This document shows, piece by piece, positions 7,399 through 16,642 of a stretch of 64,000 nt of DNA. Below the pieces are notes generated by a model that did not search any database, had not been told where the DNA came from, and saw only the letters and a program-made list of their open reading frames with translations. The stretch spans positions 1-64,000 of the forward strand of contig NZ_JAPEOB010000007.1 in assembly GCF_026341775.1 (NCBI RefSeq), given 5' to 3'. This stretch comes from Streptomyces sp. NBC_00654. GTDB taxonomy: Bacteria; Actinomycetota; Actinomycetes; Streptomycetales; Streptomycetaceae. The position numbers were made by a program, and so were the translations under genes. Position 1 is the first letter of the stretch. Each line of letters opens with the position of its first letter.

Positions 7399-10300
7399 GT
7401 TACTACCCCTCGAAGGGGCGATGAGGACCGGCAGGACCGGCCGCAGTAGATGCGCGGCTTCGTGCGTTGCTACCCCTCGAAGGGGCGATGAGGACTAGTG
7501 ACCGGCCCTTCCAGGACGTACTGGGTGCCGTGTTGCTACCCGTCGAAGGGCCGATGAGGACCCGACCTCGCCCGGCAGTGGGCCGAAGAGTGGGCCGCGT
7601 TGCTACCCCTCGAAGGGGCGATGAGGACCTGGATGCGGTGGACCGGGAAGGTCTGGGCTACCACGTTGCTACCCCTCGAAGGGGCGATGAGGACCGGGTC
7701 GCTCTACAAGCTCACCACCAACGCGAAGAAGTTGCTACCCCTCGAAGGGGCGATGAGGACCTGCGCCGGACCCGCATGGGTCCCCACACACACCGCGTTG
7801 CTACCCCTCGAAGGGCGATGAGGACACCTCCGCAAGTGCGAGCCCGCCCCGAAATGGTTCGAGTTGCTACCCCTCGAAGGGGCGATGAGGACCGCTGCCG
7901 GACAGCGCGGATGCCTACTGGGGTGTGCTGTTGCTACCCCTCGAAGGGGCGATGAGGACCCGGCGCTCACGGGCACCGGGGCGGCCTTGCGCACATGTTG
8001 CTACCCCTCGAAGGGGCGATGAGGACCCGTCACCGCGTGTACCGATGCCGTGGCGATCGATATGTTGCTACCCCTCGAAGGGGCGATGAGGACCGGCTCC
8101 GATCGTGATCAGGTCCGGCTTCTCCGCCTGTTGCTACCCCTCGAAGGGGCGATGAGGACATACCTCTACCAGTGCAGCAAGTGCGGCGGCTGGACGTTGC
8201 TACCCCTCGAAGGGGCGATGAGGACCGCCTTGAGCAACGCGAGGGCGCGGCCCTTGTGGCGGGGTTGCTACCCCTCGAAGGGGCGATGAGGACCGCTCAG
8301 GCCCGGTTCGACGGCCGGGCCAGGTCTGAGTTGCTACCCCTCGAAGGGGCGATGAGGACGCCACCGCCCGATCATCCTCGGCCGGGACGTCGTGGAGTTG
8401 CTACCCCTCGAAGGGGCGATGAGGACGCCGCAGACGTCCTGCTGCTGCCGTGCGAGGCGGAGTAGTTGCTACCCATCGAAGGGGCGATGAGGACTCGCGG
8501 AGCTGGACGACCTGGACGGCGGCGCGTCGGTGTTGCTACCCCTCGAAGGGGCGATGAGGACTAGCCGCGGAGCCGGAGGTTCTGGGTGATCCCCTGCTTG
8601 TTGCTACCCCTCGAAGGGGCGATGAGGACACCGCGCCCTGCGCACCGGAAAGATCTACCCGGAGGGGTTGCTACCCCTCGAAGGGGCGATGAGGACGGGC
8701 GCCATCCCGGCGGCCGGTCCCTCTACGAGCCGTTGCTACCCCTCGAAGGGGCGATGAGGACGACATGCGGGACGGCGAGATCGTCTCCTCCATGCTGTTG
8801 CTACCCCTCGAAGGGGCGATGAGGACGCGCGCGGCGCGCGCGTTGTAGGCGAGGACGGCATAGTGTTGCTACCCCTCGAAGGGGCGATGAGGACGACCCC
8901 GATCATGGCACTCCGCAAGAGCATCAGCATGTTGCTACCCCTCGAAGGGGCGATGAGGACATCAAGGTCCCCCGAGCAGCAACGGTGAGTGCTACCCGTT
9001 GCTACCCCTCGAAGGGGCGATGAGGACCGTCGACCCCGGCCGCCATCGCCGCGTACGTCATGTTGCTACCCCTCGAAGGGGCGATGAGGACGCGCTCACG
9101 GGCACCGGGGCGACCTTGCGTACATGTTGCTACCCCTCGAAGGGGCGATGAGGACCACTCGGTTAAAGCGCTCGTCAAGACCTTCTGGAAGTTGCTACCC
9201 CTCGAAGGGGCGATGAGGACCTGTGGTGACGTCAGCGGTGGGCTTGTGGAGGACGAGTTGCTACCCCTCGAAGGGGCGATGAGGACTCCCCGAGACCTGG
9301 TACACGCCCGCATCCGTCGCGTTGCTACCCCTCGAAGGGGCGATGAGGACCCGGTCGGCGGCGTCGGCAGGAGCGCGGCGCGGGCGGGTTGCTACCCCTC
9401 GAAGGGGCGATGAGGACGTCCCCCGCCGCGTAGCAGCCCCCGACATGCACTTCGTTGCTACCCCTCGAAGGGGCGATGAGGACGCCGGGACACGATCGCG
9501 TCCACCCGGATCGAGATGAGTTGCTACCCCTCGAAGGGGCGATGAGGACCCACCTGAAGTGGACGAGCGCGGGGTGGCGAATGACGTTGCTACCCCTCGA
9601 AGGGGCGATGAGGACGTTTGGCGGCAGTGACGGGCGGACCGCGGCGCCGGCGTTGCTACCCCTCGAAGGGGCGATGAGGACCGGTGGCCAGAGGCGTGTC
9701 AGCCACAGCCACGTAGGTTGCTACCCCTCGAAGGGGCGATGAGGACCCCAGCCGAAGGTGTCCTCGAACGCCCTCTCGTAGCGTTGCTACCCCTCGAAGG
9801 GGCGATGAGGACTGCGACGGCTCGCCCACCGCCAGGAGCAGTGCGGGAGTTGCTACCCCTCGAAGGGGCGATGAGGACTGCAGCGCGCGGCCGGATACCG
9901 CCGCACCCTGGCCACGTTGCTACCCCTCGAAGGGGCGATGAGGACCCGCTTCCGCCGCCGTGCCCGTGCGCTGCTGAACCACGTTGCTACCCCTCGAAGG
10001 GGCGATGAGGACCAGTGCGCGGCATGAGAAGCGCATCGGCTTCTTCAGGGTTGCTACCCCTCGAAGGGGCGATGAGGACTGGGCGATCGTGCGGAGCGCC
10101 CGGCTGGAGTCCGGCACGTTGCTACCCCTCGAAGGGGCGATGAGGACCGTCGAGCAAGCCCAACAGGCCCGCAGCCGGGCGGTTGCTACCCCTCGAAGGG
10201 GCGATGAGGACCCGCCTGGAGGAAGAGCACGGCCTGGTCCGCGCCGCGTTGCTACCCCTCGAAGGGGCGATGAGGACGGCTCGAAGGTGTGGTTGCCGTC

Positions 10301-10477
10301 CTCGTCCTCATAGAGTTGCTACCCCTCGAAGGGGCGATGAGGACCGGATACTTCCCCATCGGCCGCTACGTCACCATGACGTTGCTACCCCTCGAAGGGG
10401 CGATGAGGACCGGCGAGCGGTCCGGCCAGTGCGGCACCGGTCACCCAGTTGCTACCCCTCGAAGGGGCGATGAGGAC
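7399..10477 (-). CRISPR. Type I-B CRISPR array, 47 repeats and 46 spacers
   Basis: I count 47 copies of a 30-bp repeat, on the plus strand beginning GTTGCTACCCCTCGAAGG and ending GCGATGAGGAC, separated by spacers of about 34-40 bp. The minus strand is the likely transcript: the repeat then ends in GTAGCAAC, which fits an 8-nt Cas6 handle, and contains the hairpin CCCCT-TCG-AGGGG. Degenerate repeats cluster at the low-coordinate end: 7399 has one change, 7532 has two, and 7797 lacks one G. A single change occurs at 8465. The high-coordinate end, next to cas2, is uniform. This puts the leader at 10478-10618 and the oldest spacers at the left. Two spacers (7960-7996 and 9092-9125) are nearly identical. 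Confidence 0.97.
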
Positions 10478-10618
10478 CCCACGGTAAAGATGCAGGTGAC
10501 AGGGGGTAAAGGACGGCCTGGTCCTCCGGGTGTTGCAGCGGACCTCCGGTAGTGTCGCGTGCCCCGGTGTGGCGCTGCAATTTCAGGTTGGTTCGAGGCG
10601 TCACTGGGGCCCTCTTCG
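10478..10618 (-). promoter_or_regulatory. Probable CRISPR leader
   Basis: These 141 bases lie between the last uniform repeat and the cas2 stop codon. They contain no gene and are where new spacers would be inserted if the array is transcribed on the minus strand. Being at the undecayed end supports the assignment. No clear promoter hexamers stand out. Confidence 0.6.
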
Positions 10619-10882
10619 TTACAGCACGTCGCTCGGGGCCGGTTCGACCGCGCCCCATTCGAGACGCTGAGGGAGGGTACCGGGCGGGAAGGTGTAGACG
10701 AGGACGTTGTCGTAGGTCAGGTCGAGGACGGATTCGACGGCTGCCTGGAAGCGGCGGAGTTGGGCTGCGCTGAGTTGGCCTTCGAAGACGCTGCGCTGGA
10801 CGTGGTGGAGGTACTGGCGGCAGGTTCGGAGAATGCGCGAGTTGCGTTCGGCAAGGGTGTCGTAGACGACAACTACGTACAT
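10619..10882 (-). CDS. cas2: CRISPR-associated protein Cas2
   Basis: The 87-residue protein begins MYVVVVYDTLAERN, the first beta strand of the ferredoxin-like Cas2 fold with its conserved Asp (VVYD). It continues with CRQYLHHVQRSVFEGQL, the typical HVQxSVFEG signature. Length is normal. Cas2 dimers bridge two Cas1 dimers in the spacer-integration complex. Its start lies 7 bases after the cas1 stop, and it is the last gene of the cas operon before the leader. Confidence 0.95.
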   Translation of the reverse strand: MYVVVVYDTLAERNSRILRTCRQYLHHVQRSVFEGQLSAAQLRRFQAAVESVLDLTYDNVLVYTFPPGTLPQRLEWGAVEPAPSDVL

Positions 10883-10889
10883 GGAGTGG

Positions 10890-11870
10890 CTACCACCAGA
10901 TCCTGAAGGGTTTGTAGGGGGTGCCCTCCAGGCAGTGGCGGGTCAGGGCGAGGGCATCGAGGTAGAGGAGTTCGTCGTAGGCGACGTTCCGGCCGAGGCT
11001 GCGGTGCGCGATGGTGACAGCGAACTCGTCGCGGACGGTCTGGACGACGTACTTGCGTCCAGCCTCGCTGAGCATTGCCTGGTTGCTCTGGCGGTCGAAG
11101 TGGTGCTCCTTGAGCTGGTTGCGGCCTGCGAGCCGTAGGAGGAGCCGCTCGGCGAACAGCGGTTTGAACATTTCGGCGAGGTCCAGGACAAGGGAGTGCC
11201 GTTGGCGTTCCAGGCTGCTGTGGAGGAAGGCGATGCCGCTGTGGAGCGGGGTGAGGCGTACTGCGGTGAGGACTCGCGCGTATGTGATGCCGTTGACATA
11301 GCTGATGAAGGCGTTTCCGGCGTTCTTGGGCGGTCGGCGGCTGCGCCCGCCGAGTTGCAGCCAGTCGGGGAGTTTCGTGTCGATGACTTCCCAGGCGGAG
11401 CGTCGGAACGTTCCTTCGGCCCCCATGAGGTGTGAGGGAGTTTCGGCTGTGGCGATCGATTCCTGAAGGACGTGGTACGGGCGGGTGAGCAGTCTGCGGT
11501 CGACGACGCGTCTGACGTTGAAGGCGGTGGCGTCCACGATGTCGCGGGCGATCTTCAGGCTGGTTCCGGGATCCTGCGCGGTTCGCGCCTGGGTGAGGAC
11601 GGTCTGGCCCGAGGTGCTGGTCTCGGAGGTGAGGAGGGAGCCGGCGTAGTCCCCGTAGTAGCTGAGGAGGTGGACGTTGATGCGGTGTCGATTGAGCAGG
11701 GAGACGACTGCGGTGTTGATGTCGGTTTCGGCGCAGGCGACGATGTCGCGGACGTCGGTGATGGGGATGTGGACGTTGGCGGCGTTCTCGCGCTCGATGA
11801 TGAGGGATTCGTCTTTGCGGCGGATCCGGCAGGGGTTGGTCAGCCAGTAGGTGCGGGCGGTGGCAGGCAT
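10890..11870 (-). CDS. cas1: CRISPR-associated integrase Cas1
   Basis: The 326-residue protein starts at ATG 11870, one base after the cas4 stop. The metal ligands expected of Cas1 are visible: E152 (GAEGTFRR), H217 (SGIAFLHSS) and D230 with E233 (SLVLDLAEMFKP). The N-terminal beta domain and C-terminal helical domain are both complete. It catalyses insertion of prespacers at the leader-proximal repeat with Cas2, with Cas4 as end-trimming partner. The gene is intact, so the system may still acquire spacers. Confidence 0.95.
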   Translation of the reverse strand: MPATARTYWLTNPCRIRRKDESLIIERENAANVHIPITDVRDIVACAETDINTAVVSLLNRHRINVHLLSYYGDYAGSLLTSETSTSGQTVLTQARTAQDPGTSLKIARDIVDATAFNVRRVVDRRLLTRPYHVLQESIATAETPSHLMGAEGTFRRSAWEVIDTKLPDWLQLGGRSRRPPKNAGNAFISYVNGITYARVLTAVRLTPLHSGIAFLHSSLERQRHSLVLDLAEMFKPLFAERLLLRLAGRNQLKEHHFDRQSNQAMLSEAGRKYVVQTVRDEFAVTIAHRSLGRNVAYDELLYLDALALTRHCLEGTPYKPFRIWW

Positions 11871-11871
11871 G

Positions 11872-12369
11872 TCAGTCCGTCCAGCAGTAGTCGGTGAAGC
11901 TGCAGCCGCGGCAGGCGGAGAGGGCGAGTCGGCTCGGTGAGTTGGGGAGGGCAGCCACGGTGAGGACCTGGGTGATGTCCGCTTCGGCCTGGGTTGCGGC
12001 TTGCGGGGTGTAGGGGAAGCGTTGGGTCCGGCGGGTTTTGGGGTAGTGCAGTACGGCCCCTTGGGCTTCGATGCCGACGCGGTGGAGCCGGTGGCAGTAG
12101 TGGCGGCCCTGCGCTTGGTCGGCGGGGCTGGGGCGGGACGAGGATTTGACCTCGTGTACCCAGTGCTGGCCATCAATGAAGTCGAGCTGGGCTGCCCCGA
12201 GGTCGACGGGCGTGTTGCGGGTGTATGAGGTGTCGTGTGTGGCCTCGCCGAGCTGGACGGTGGCACTCAGCTGTTCGGGGCGGATGCCGCGCAGGTAGAG
12301 CCAGAGCTGGCGGGGGCAGTGGTAGAGGTACTTAATGTGAACGCCGCCGATGTCTTCCGCTTCGATCAC
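11872..12369 (-). CDS. cas4: CRISPR-associated nuclease Cas4
   Basis: The 165-residue protein starts at GTG 12369, overlapping the cas3 stop in a GTGA arrangement. It has the Cas4 plan: one N-terminal cysteine (YHCPRQLWL), a RecB-like core with an acidic stretch and VHEVKSSSRPS (the E-x-K of the PD-(D/E)xK site), and a C-terminal CRGCSFTDYC cluster giving four Fe-S ligands. In type I-B it selects PAM-bearing prespacers and trims their ends before Cas1-Cas2 integration. Confidence 0.92.
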   Translation of the reverse strand: MIEAEDIGGVHIKYLYHCPRQLWLYLRGIRPEQLSATVQLGEATHDTSYTRNTPVDLGAAQLDFIDGQHWVHEVKSSSRPSPADQAQGRHYCHRLHRVGIEAQGAVLHYPKTRRTQRFPYTPQAATQAEADITQVLTVAALPNSPSRLALSACRGCSFTDYCWTD

Positions 12370-14792
12370 AGGACTTCTCCTGGGCGGTAGGTCTCCTGGA
12401 GCAGGCCTTTTACGGCGAGCAGGCCAAGGACGGGGTCGTAGTCTCCGTCGATGACGCGTGTTTTGAGGTTCTTCTCGTACCGGGTGAGTCCGCCCGCCCA
12501 GTGCGGCATGGGGATCAGGTACTCGTCTGCGAGGAGTCGGCTGGTCTTCGGGTTTCCGGTGGTCTTGTCGAGGGCGGCGGCGTAGGCGTCGCGGTCGGTG
12601 CTGAGGATCGCTTCGGTGCCGTCGAATTGGGCATCGAAGTTCTCGGCGAGGGCGGAGCGGTCGTCGAAGGGCTGCCCGAACGTCAGGAACGCGTCTTCGA
12701 AGTCTCGCTGGTGGTTTTTGACGTTGATCCGCCATTGCCGGCCCCAGTCGCTGGAATACACCTGGTCGAGCCAGGTGGTGGTCAGCCTTTCGTCGACGAT
12801 CTCTCCGTCGTGCCGGGTGAGGATGTCCCAGGCCAGGCGTGTGGGCGCTTCGTCATAGACTCCGTCGGCCCACAGAGCGCCGCCTCCGCCACGCCGGGGA
12901 CCGTAGGTGGGTTGGTGGATGACGACGGGTGCGGGTGGCAGTGTGCCGATGCGGTTGGTGCGGCCGAAGCGCTGCAGCAGGGCCTCGAGGTCTGCGGCGG
13001 AGGTGTGGCACAGGTCCAGGTCGATGTTCAGGGAGACCTCGAGTGCCTGGGTTCCGACCAGGAGGCCGGGGCGTCTGGGGCTGCCGGCTTCGAAGCGTTT
13101 CAGGATGCCGGTTTCGATGGCGGTGCGGTCCATCCGTCTGTAGCGGGAATGCAGCAGGTAGGCGGAGTCCTTGCCGTGCAGTTGTGTGCACAGGGGTGCC
13201 AGTTCCTTGTAGAGGAGGATGGCGTCCTTGACGTTGTTGGCGACGACCAGCACGGAGCGGCCGTCGGTGAGCTGGTCGCGGATTTCGGTGATGGAGGTTT
13301 CGTCGGTGAGGTGGCTGAGGCGGGTGTGTATGCGGTGGCGGGCGGGGGTTGCGACGCTGGTGGGGGCTTCGACCAAGCTGGCCGGCTGCTGGAGGGTTTC
13401 GGTGACGAGTTCTGCGAGGGCGGTGGGCAGGGTGGCGGAGAGGACAGCGACGCGGCCTCCGGTGCGTGTCCACAGGCGCATCATGGCGAGGATCATGCCG
13501 AGGCGGCGGGTGTCGAAGGCGTGCAGTTCGTCCAGGATGAACACGGAGTTGGTGCTGTCCATCAGGATGCTGGAGTGGACGGGGCCGGCCAGTGCTCCGC
13601 GCATGAGTTGGTAGGGGGTGCCGACGCGCACGAGTTCGAGGAAGTTCTTCGTCGCTTCGGCTCGTGAGTGGGCTTTGGCTGCTGTGTCGGTGCGGTCCTC
13701 GTCCTCGCCGCAGCCGTCGGCGAGGGAGCGGGCGAGATGGTAGGAGGCGGCCTTGGAGTGGGCGACTCCGATGCCGTCCGGTGTGTCGAGTTCTTTGCGC
13801 AGACGGTCGGACATCGCGTTGATGCTGGCCAGGTAGGGGAGGACATAGAAGATCCGGGGGGTGCCGCCGGTGTGTGCGGTGAGGTCGTCGATCTGGGTTC
13901 TGGCCCAGAGCAGGGAGCCCTCGGTCTTGCCGCTGGCGGTCCATGACCTGAGCAAAAGGTGGCCGTGAGTGTCCCCGGCCATGTCCTGCTGAGGGCGGAC
14001 GGTATGGCCTTTCGCGGCCAGCCGTTCGGTGAGGCGGGCACGGTAGTCCGCGGTCAGTGGGTGGCGTTGGTGGAGCGAGGCGTGGGCGGAGGAGAGGTGA
14101 TCGGCCATGGTCACCGCTCCGAGGAGAAGGACGGCCAACAGGCCGTCGCTGTCTTCTTCTCCGAAGCCCAGGGGCTGTGACCAGCGGTGCAGGAGGTCTT
14201 CGAAGAGCTCGTGCGCTTTCGTCGTGAGCTCGCGGAGGTCTGCGGCAGGGACTTCTCTGTCGACGGGCAGGGCGCTGGCGCGTGCGGTGTGGTGCACCCA
14301 GTTCATCAGGTGGGTGAGTTGCTGCTCGTCGGCGGGGAGGAACCTGGCAGCGAATTCCTCGGCACTGTCGGTGCCGTACTGGGTGAAGACGGGGAGCTTA
14401 CGCGCGTCGGCGCCTCCGGTGAATGCGCGGTGGTGGCCGGCTACGGCTGTGGCGATCCAGCGGCGTTCGTGAGCGGGGCGGTCGGCGAGGAGGAGGCCGA
14501 TGAAGCCCAGGGAGAGAACCTCGTGGCGTTCCCCCCAGATGCGGGCGGGTTCGGGGGTGTTGCCGATCATCCGCTGGAAGCCTTGCGGGAGTTTCCCGGT
14601 GTCGTGGAGGAGGGCGGCGAGTGCTGCCCACGTCCAGAATTCTTCCGGGAGGCCGGGGATGCGGCCTACTCGTTTCTGGATGTGCAGCACGGCGTGCAGT
14701 GTGTTTTCCAGGTGGGTGGTCAGTAGCTCGCCGGGGGTCTTGAGCTTTCCCGGTCTTGTGAAGGCGGAGCTCTTGGCCCGCAGATCATTCAT
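12366..14792 (-). CDS. cas3: CRISPR-associated helicase-nuclease Cas3
   Basis: The 808-residue protein starts at ATG 14792. The N-terminal HD nuclease is complete: H27 (TTHLENT), an HD pair at about 62-63 (LLHDTGKL), a further His (GERHEVLS) and a GHHRAF pair. The helicase has Walker A (TASGKTE), motif II (FILDELHAF), motif III (LSATLP) and motif VI (QRFGRTNR). Cas3 is recruited by Cascade to cut and unwind the displaced target strand. The protein is full length for a fused HD-helicase Cas3, and no inactivating change is visible. Confidence 0.95.
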   Translation of the reverse strand: MNDLRAKSSAFTRPGKLKTPGELLTTHLENTLHAVLHIQKRVGRIPGLPEEFWTWAALAALLHDTGKLPQGFQRMIGNTPEPARIWGERHEVLSLGFIGLLLADRPAHERRWIATAVAGHHRAFTGGADARKLPVFTQYGTDSAEEFAARFLPADEQQLTHLMNWVHHTARASALPVDREVPAADLRELTTKAHELFEDLLHRWSQPLGFGEEDSDGLLAVLLLGAVTMADHLSSAHASLHQRHPLTADYRARLTERLAAKGHTVRPQQDMAGDTHGHLLLRSWTASGKTEGSLLWARTQIDDLTAHTGGTPRIFYVLPYLASINAMSDRLRKELDTPDGIGVAHSKAASYHLARSLADGCGEDEDRTDTAAKAHSRAEATKNFLELVRVGTPYQLMRGALAGPVHSSILMDSTNSVFILDELHAFDTRRLGMILAMMRLWTRTGGRVAVLSATLPTALAELVTETLQQPASLVEAPTSVATPARHRIHTRLSHLTDETSITEIRDQLTDGRSVLVVANNVKDAILLYKELAPLCTQLHGKDSAYLLHSRYRRMDRTAIETGILKRFEAGSPRRPGLLVGTQALEVSLNIDLDLCHTSAADLEALLQRFGRTNRIGTLPPAPVVIHQPTYGPRRGGGGALWADGVYDEAPTRLAWDILTRHDGEIVDERLTTTWLDQVYSSDWGRQWRINVKNHQRDFEDAFLTFGQPFDDRSALAENFDAQFDGTEAILSTDRDAYAAALDKTTGNPKTSRLLADEYLIPMPHWAGGLTRYEKNLKTRVIDGDYDPVLGLLAVKGLLQETYRPGEVL

Positions 14793-14858
14793 GTGTGTCC
14801 CAGGTGTGACGGACCTCGCCCTGTCGTGAGGGCCCGGTCCGAGGCAGGTTTCGGTGCG

Positions 14859-15512
14859 TCAGGGGGCTGTTGTCAGTTGGACGGGATGCACGGGTGGCAG
14901 CAGAGCGATTGCCTGGCCGTCGGCGGTCACCAGGCCTGTGTCGATCCGGGTGTCGGAGCCGGCAGCCGAGTATCGGTAGCCGTCCCACTTTGTGCGGGAA
15001 CGGTCGTGCGCGATGGCGGTAGTCAGGCGCATCCGGGTGCCTGTGGCCCGTGGGAGATCGTCGGGAACGATGGCATGTCCTTGTGCTCCTGGTCCCGGAA
15101 CGAGTCCGGTGCGGCGGGTCCGGGCTGCGGCCAGGTCCTGGCTTCGCCCCAGCCGCAGCGGCCAGACGGGGCGGCGCAAAGCCCGCTCCCAGAGGCTGAG
15201 GTCCTCGGTCAGCCAGACGGTGAGGGTGGTCAGGGCAAGGAAGTCGCGGTCCTTGATGGTGATGTTGGTGGACGCGCCCCGGCTGCCGAGCGGGTGATAG
15301 GTCTCCAGGTCGGTGCCGGATCCTGCGGCGCGGAAGCTCATGGCGAAGCGGGTGGGCTCCGGTACTCGGTCCCAGCTCCCGGCCGCGGCGGCCAGCAGGC
15401 CGCCGACCGTGGACGGCGGTGGGCAGGGAAGTCCGACCTGCAGCCCGGAGTAGAGAGGGTTGCGGAAGCTGACGACCGGGGTGGTGATGACAATTTCCAG
15501 GGCCTGGGTCAT
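14859..15512 (-). CDS. cas5: Cascade subunit Cas5 (Cas5t type)
   Basis: The 217-residue protein begins MTQALEIVITTPVVSFRNP, the RAMP first strand typical of Cas5, followed by a glycine-proline loop (LPCPPPSTVGGLLAAAAG). Cas5 caps the 5' handle of the crRNA in the Cascade backbone. Its neighbours (Cst2-type Cas7 upstream, Cas3 downstream) fit the Tneap-like branch of type I-B. A CRISPR-repeat-like hairpin lies in the 59-base gap after cas7. Confidence 0.9.
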   Translation of the reverse strand: MTQALEIVITTPVVSFRNPLYSGLQVGLPCPPPSTVGGLLAAAAGSWDRVPEPTRFAMSFRAAGSGTDLETYHPLGSRGASTNITIKDRDFLALTTLTVWLTEDLSLWERALRRPVWPLRLGRSQDLAAARTRRTGLVPGPGAQGHAIVPDDLPRATGTRMRLTTAIAHDRSRTKWDGYRYSAAGSDTRIDTGLVTADGQAIALLPPVHPVQLTTAP

Positions 15513-15545
15513 GGATCGCTTTCCTGTGCCGGGGGCGGAAGGGGT

Positions 15546-15564
15546 CCCCTCGTAGGGGCGATGG
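15546..15564 (-). repeat. Stand-alone CRISPR-repeat-like hairpin between cas7 and cas5
   Basis: The plus-strand sequence CCCCTCGTAGGGGCGATGG matches the core of the array repeat (CCCCTCGAAGGGGCGATGA) at 17 of 19 positions. On the mRNA strand the stem CCCCT/AGGGG is preserved and only the 3-base loop changes from TCG to ACG. It lies 5 kb from the array, in the untranslated gap between the cas7 stop and the cas5 start. It could be bound or cut by Cas6 in the cas mRNA. Confidence 0.7.
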
Positions 15565-15571
15565 CTCGGTC

Positions 15572-16630
15572 CTACAGTGCTGGGCTGTCGTCGAACCAGC
15601 TGTCGTGGTCGCCGTCGACGAACTCTGCGGCGAGGGTCGCGAGGACTGTGCGCGGGTGTCCCAGGATGAGCTTGTCTTCCTTGATCAGGTCCGCCAGGTC
15701 GGTACGGGCCCGGTCGCGCTGGTCACCGAGGAAACCGGGTGCCCAGCCGATGCGGACCGGGCCGTCGAGCTCGTCCTCCCACGCCTTCAGCTCTTCACGC
15801 AGGATGTCGGCGTCGAAGTGTGTCCTGCGGTCCCGTTCGCGGATGACACGAGTGAATGGGTTCGTTCCGCCCTTGACCGGCGCGAGAATGATGAGCCCCG
15901 GGGTCCGGTCACCGTAGTGGGCGGACCGCTTGGCTCCGCCCTTCACCTCGGCCATGGTCCGCAGCAGCACCGCGACCCGGCGTCGTCGCTCACCGATCGG
16001 CAGCTGCACGCACTGGACTCCGCGCAGTGCAACTTCCTCGGCCTCACCGGCGAGCAGCTCGGCGGCGAGTGAGGGGGCGAGCGCAGCCTTGATGGTTTTC
16101 CCGCCGGTCTCGAAGGTGCCGACCCGCGGCAGGTCCAGCAGCAGATCACCGGCCAGGTCCGCGGTGTACATCTCGTGCTCGTGGATGACGGGATTGGTGC
16201 CCGGGCCGAAGTCCCTGCTCATCGTCCCGAAGTCCATCACCGGCCGGTTGGGGACAACGGCGACCAGCGTCCCGGTGGCCAGCACCGTGTCACGCATGAA
16301 GGTCTTCGACTCTCCCTTCTTCGCCCCCTTGTCATCCGCCTTGACCGCGATCATGTAGCCGAACAGGTCGTCATCGAGGAACTGATCGGGCCGGCCCTTG
16401 GTGTAGGCCTGCTGCTTCTTTCCCTCACCACTGCGGACCACCGGGGAGAGTGGCTCGCCGCTGGGCATGGAGTCGCGCAGCCAGCGCCGGGCGGCCTGGG
16501 CCGACACGTACGGAAAGACCTCACGGCCCGCGGTGAACTGCTTGACCATGCCGCGGTTGTCCTCACCACGCCCGTTGTTCGGAGCACCGGCCTTGATCTG
16601 CAGAACGCTCTGGCCCACCAGGTATGTCAT
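15572..16630 (-). CDS. cas7: Cascade backbone subunit Cas7 (Cst2/DevR type)
   Basis: The 352-residue protein begins MTYLVGQSVLQIKAGAPNNG and shows the Cst2/DevR pattern: an early NNGRGEDN segment, then VSAQAARRWLRDS and a glycine-rich RAMP core. Several copies coat the crRNA spacer in Cascade, and the conserved Asp-bearing loops of the family would cleave RNA only in type III relatives. The start is ATG 16630, 12 bases after the cas8 stop. This subtype identification is what places the system in the Tneap-like I-B group. Confidence 0.92.
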   Translation of the reverse strand: MTYLVGQSVLQIKAGAPNNGRGEDNRGMVKQFTAGREVFPYVSAQAARRWLRDSMPSGEPLSPVVRSGEGKKQQAYTKGRPDQFLDDDLFGYMIAVKADDKGAKKGESKTFMRDTVLATGTLVAVVPNRPVMDFGTMSRDFGPGTNPVIHEHEMYTADLAGDLLLDLPRVGTFETGGKTIKAALAPSLAAELLAGEAEEVALRGVQCVQLPIGERRRRVAVLLRTMAEVKGGAKRSAHYGDRTPGLIILAPVKGGTNPFTRVIRERDRRTHFDADILREELKAWEDELDGPVRIGWAPGFLGDQRDRARTDLADLIKEDKLILGHPRTVLATLAAEFVDGDHDSWFDDSPAL

Positions 16631-16642
16631 CGTCCTACCTTT

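Noticed and set aside
7467..10552. Repeated open frames through the CRISPR array
   Set aside because: They arise from the 30-bp repeat lacking stops and have no start signals or spacer-independent conservation.
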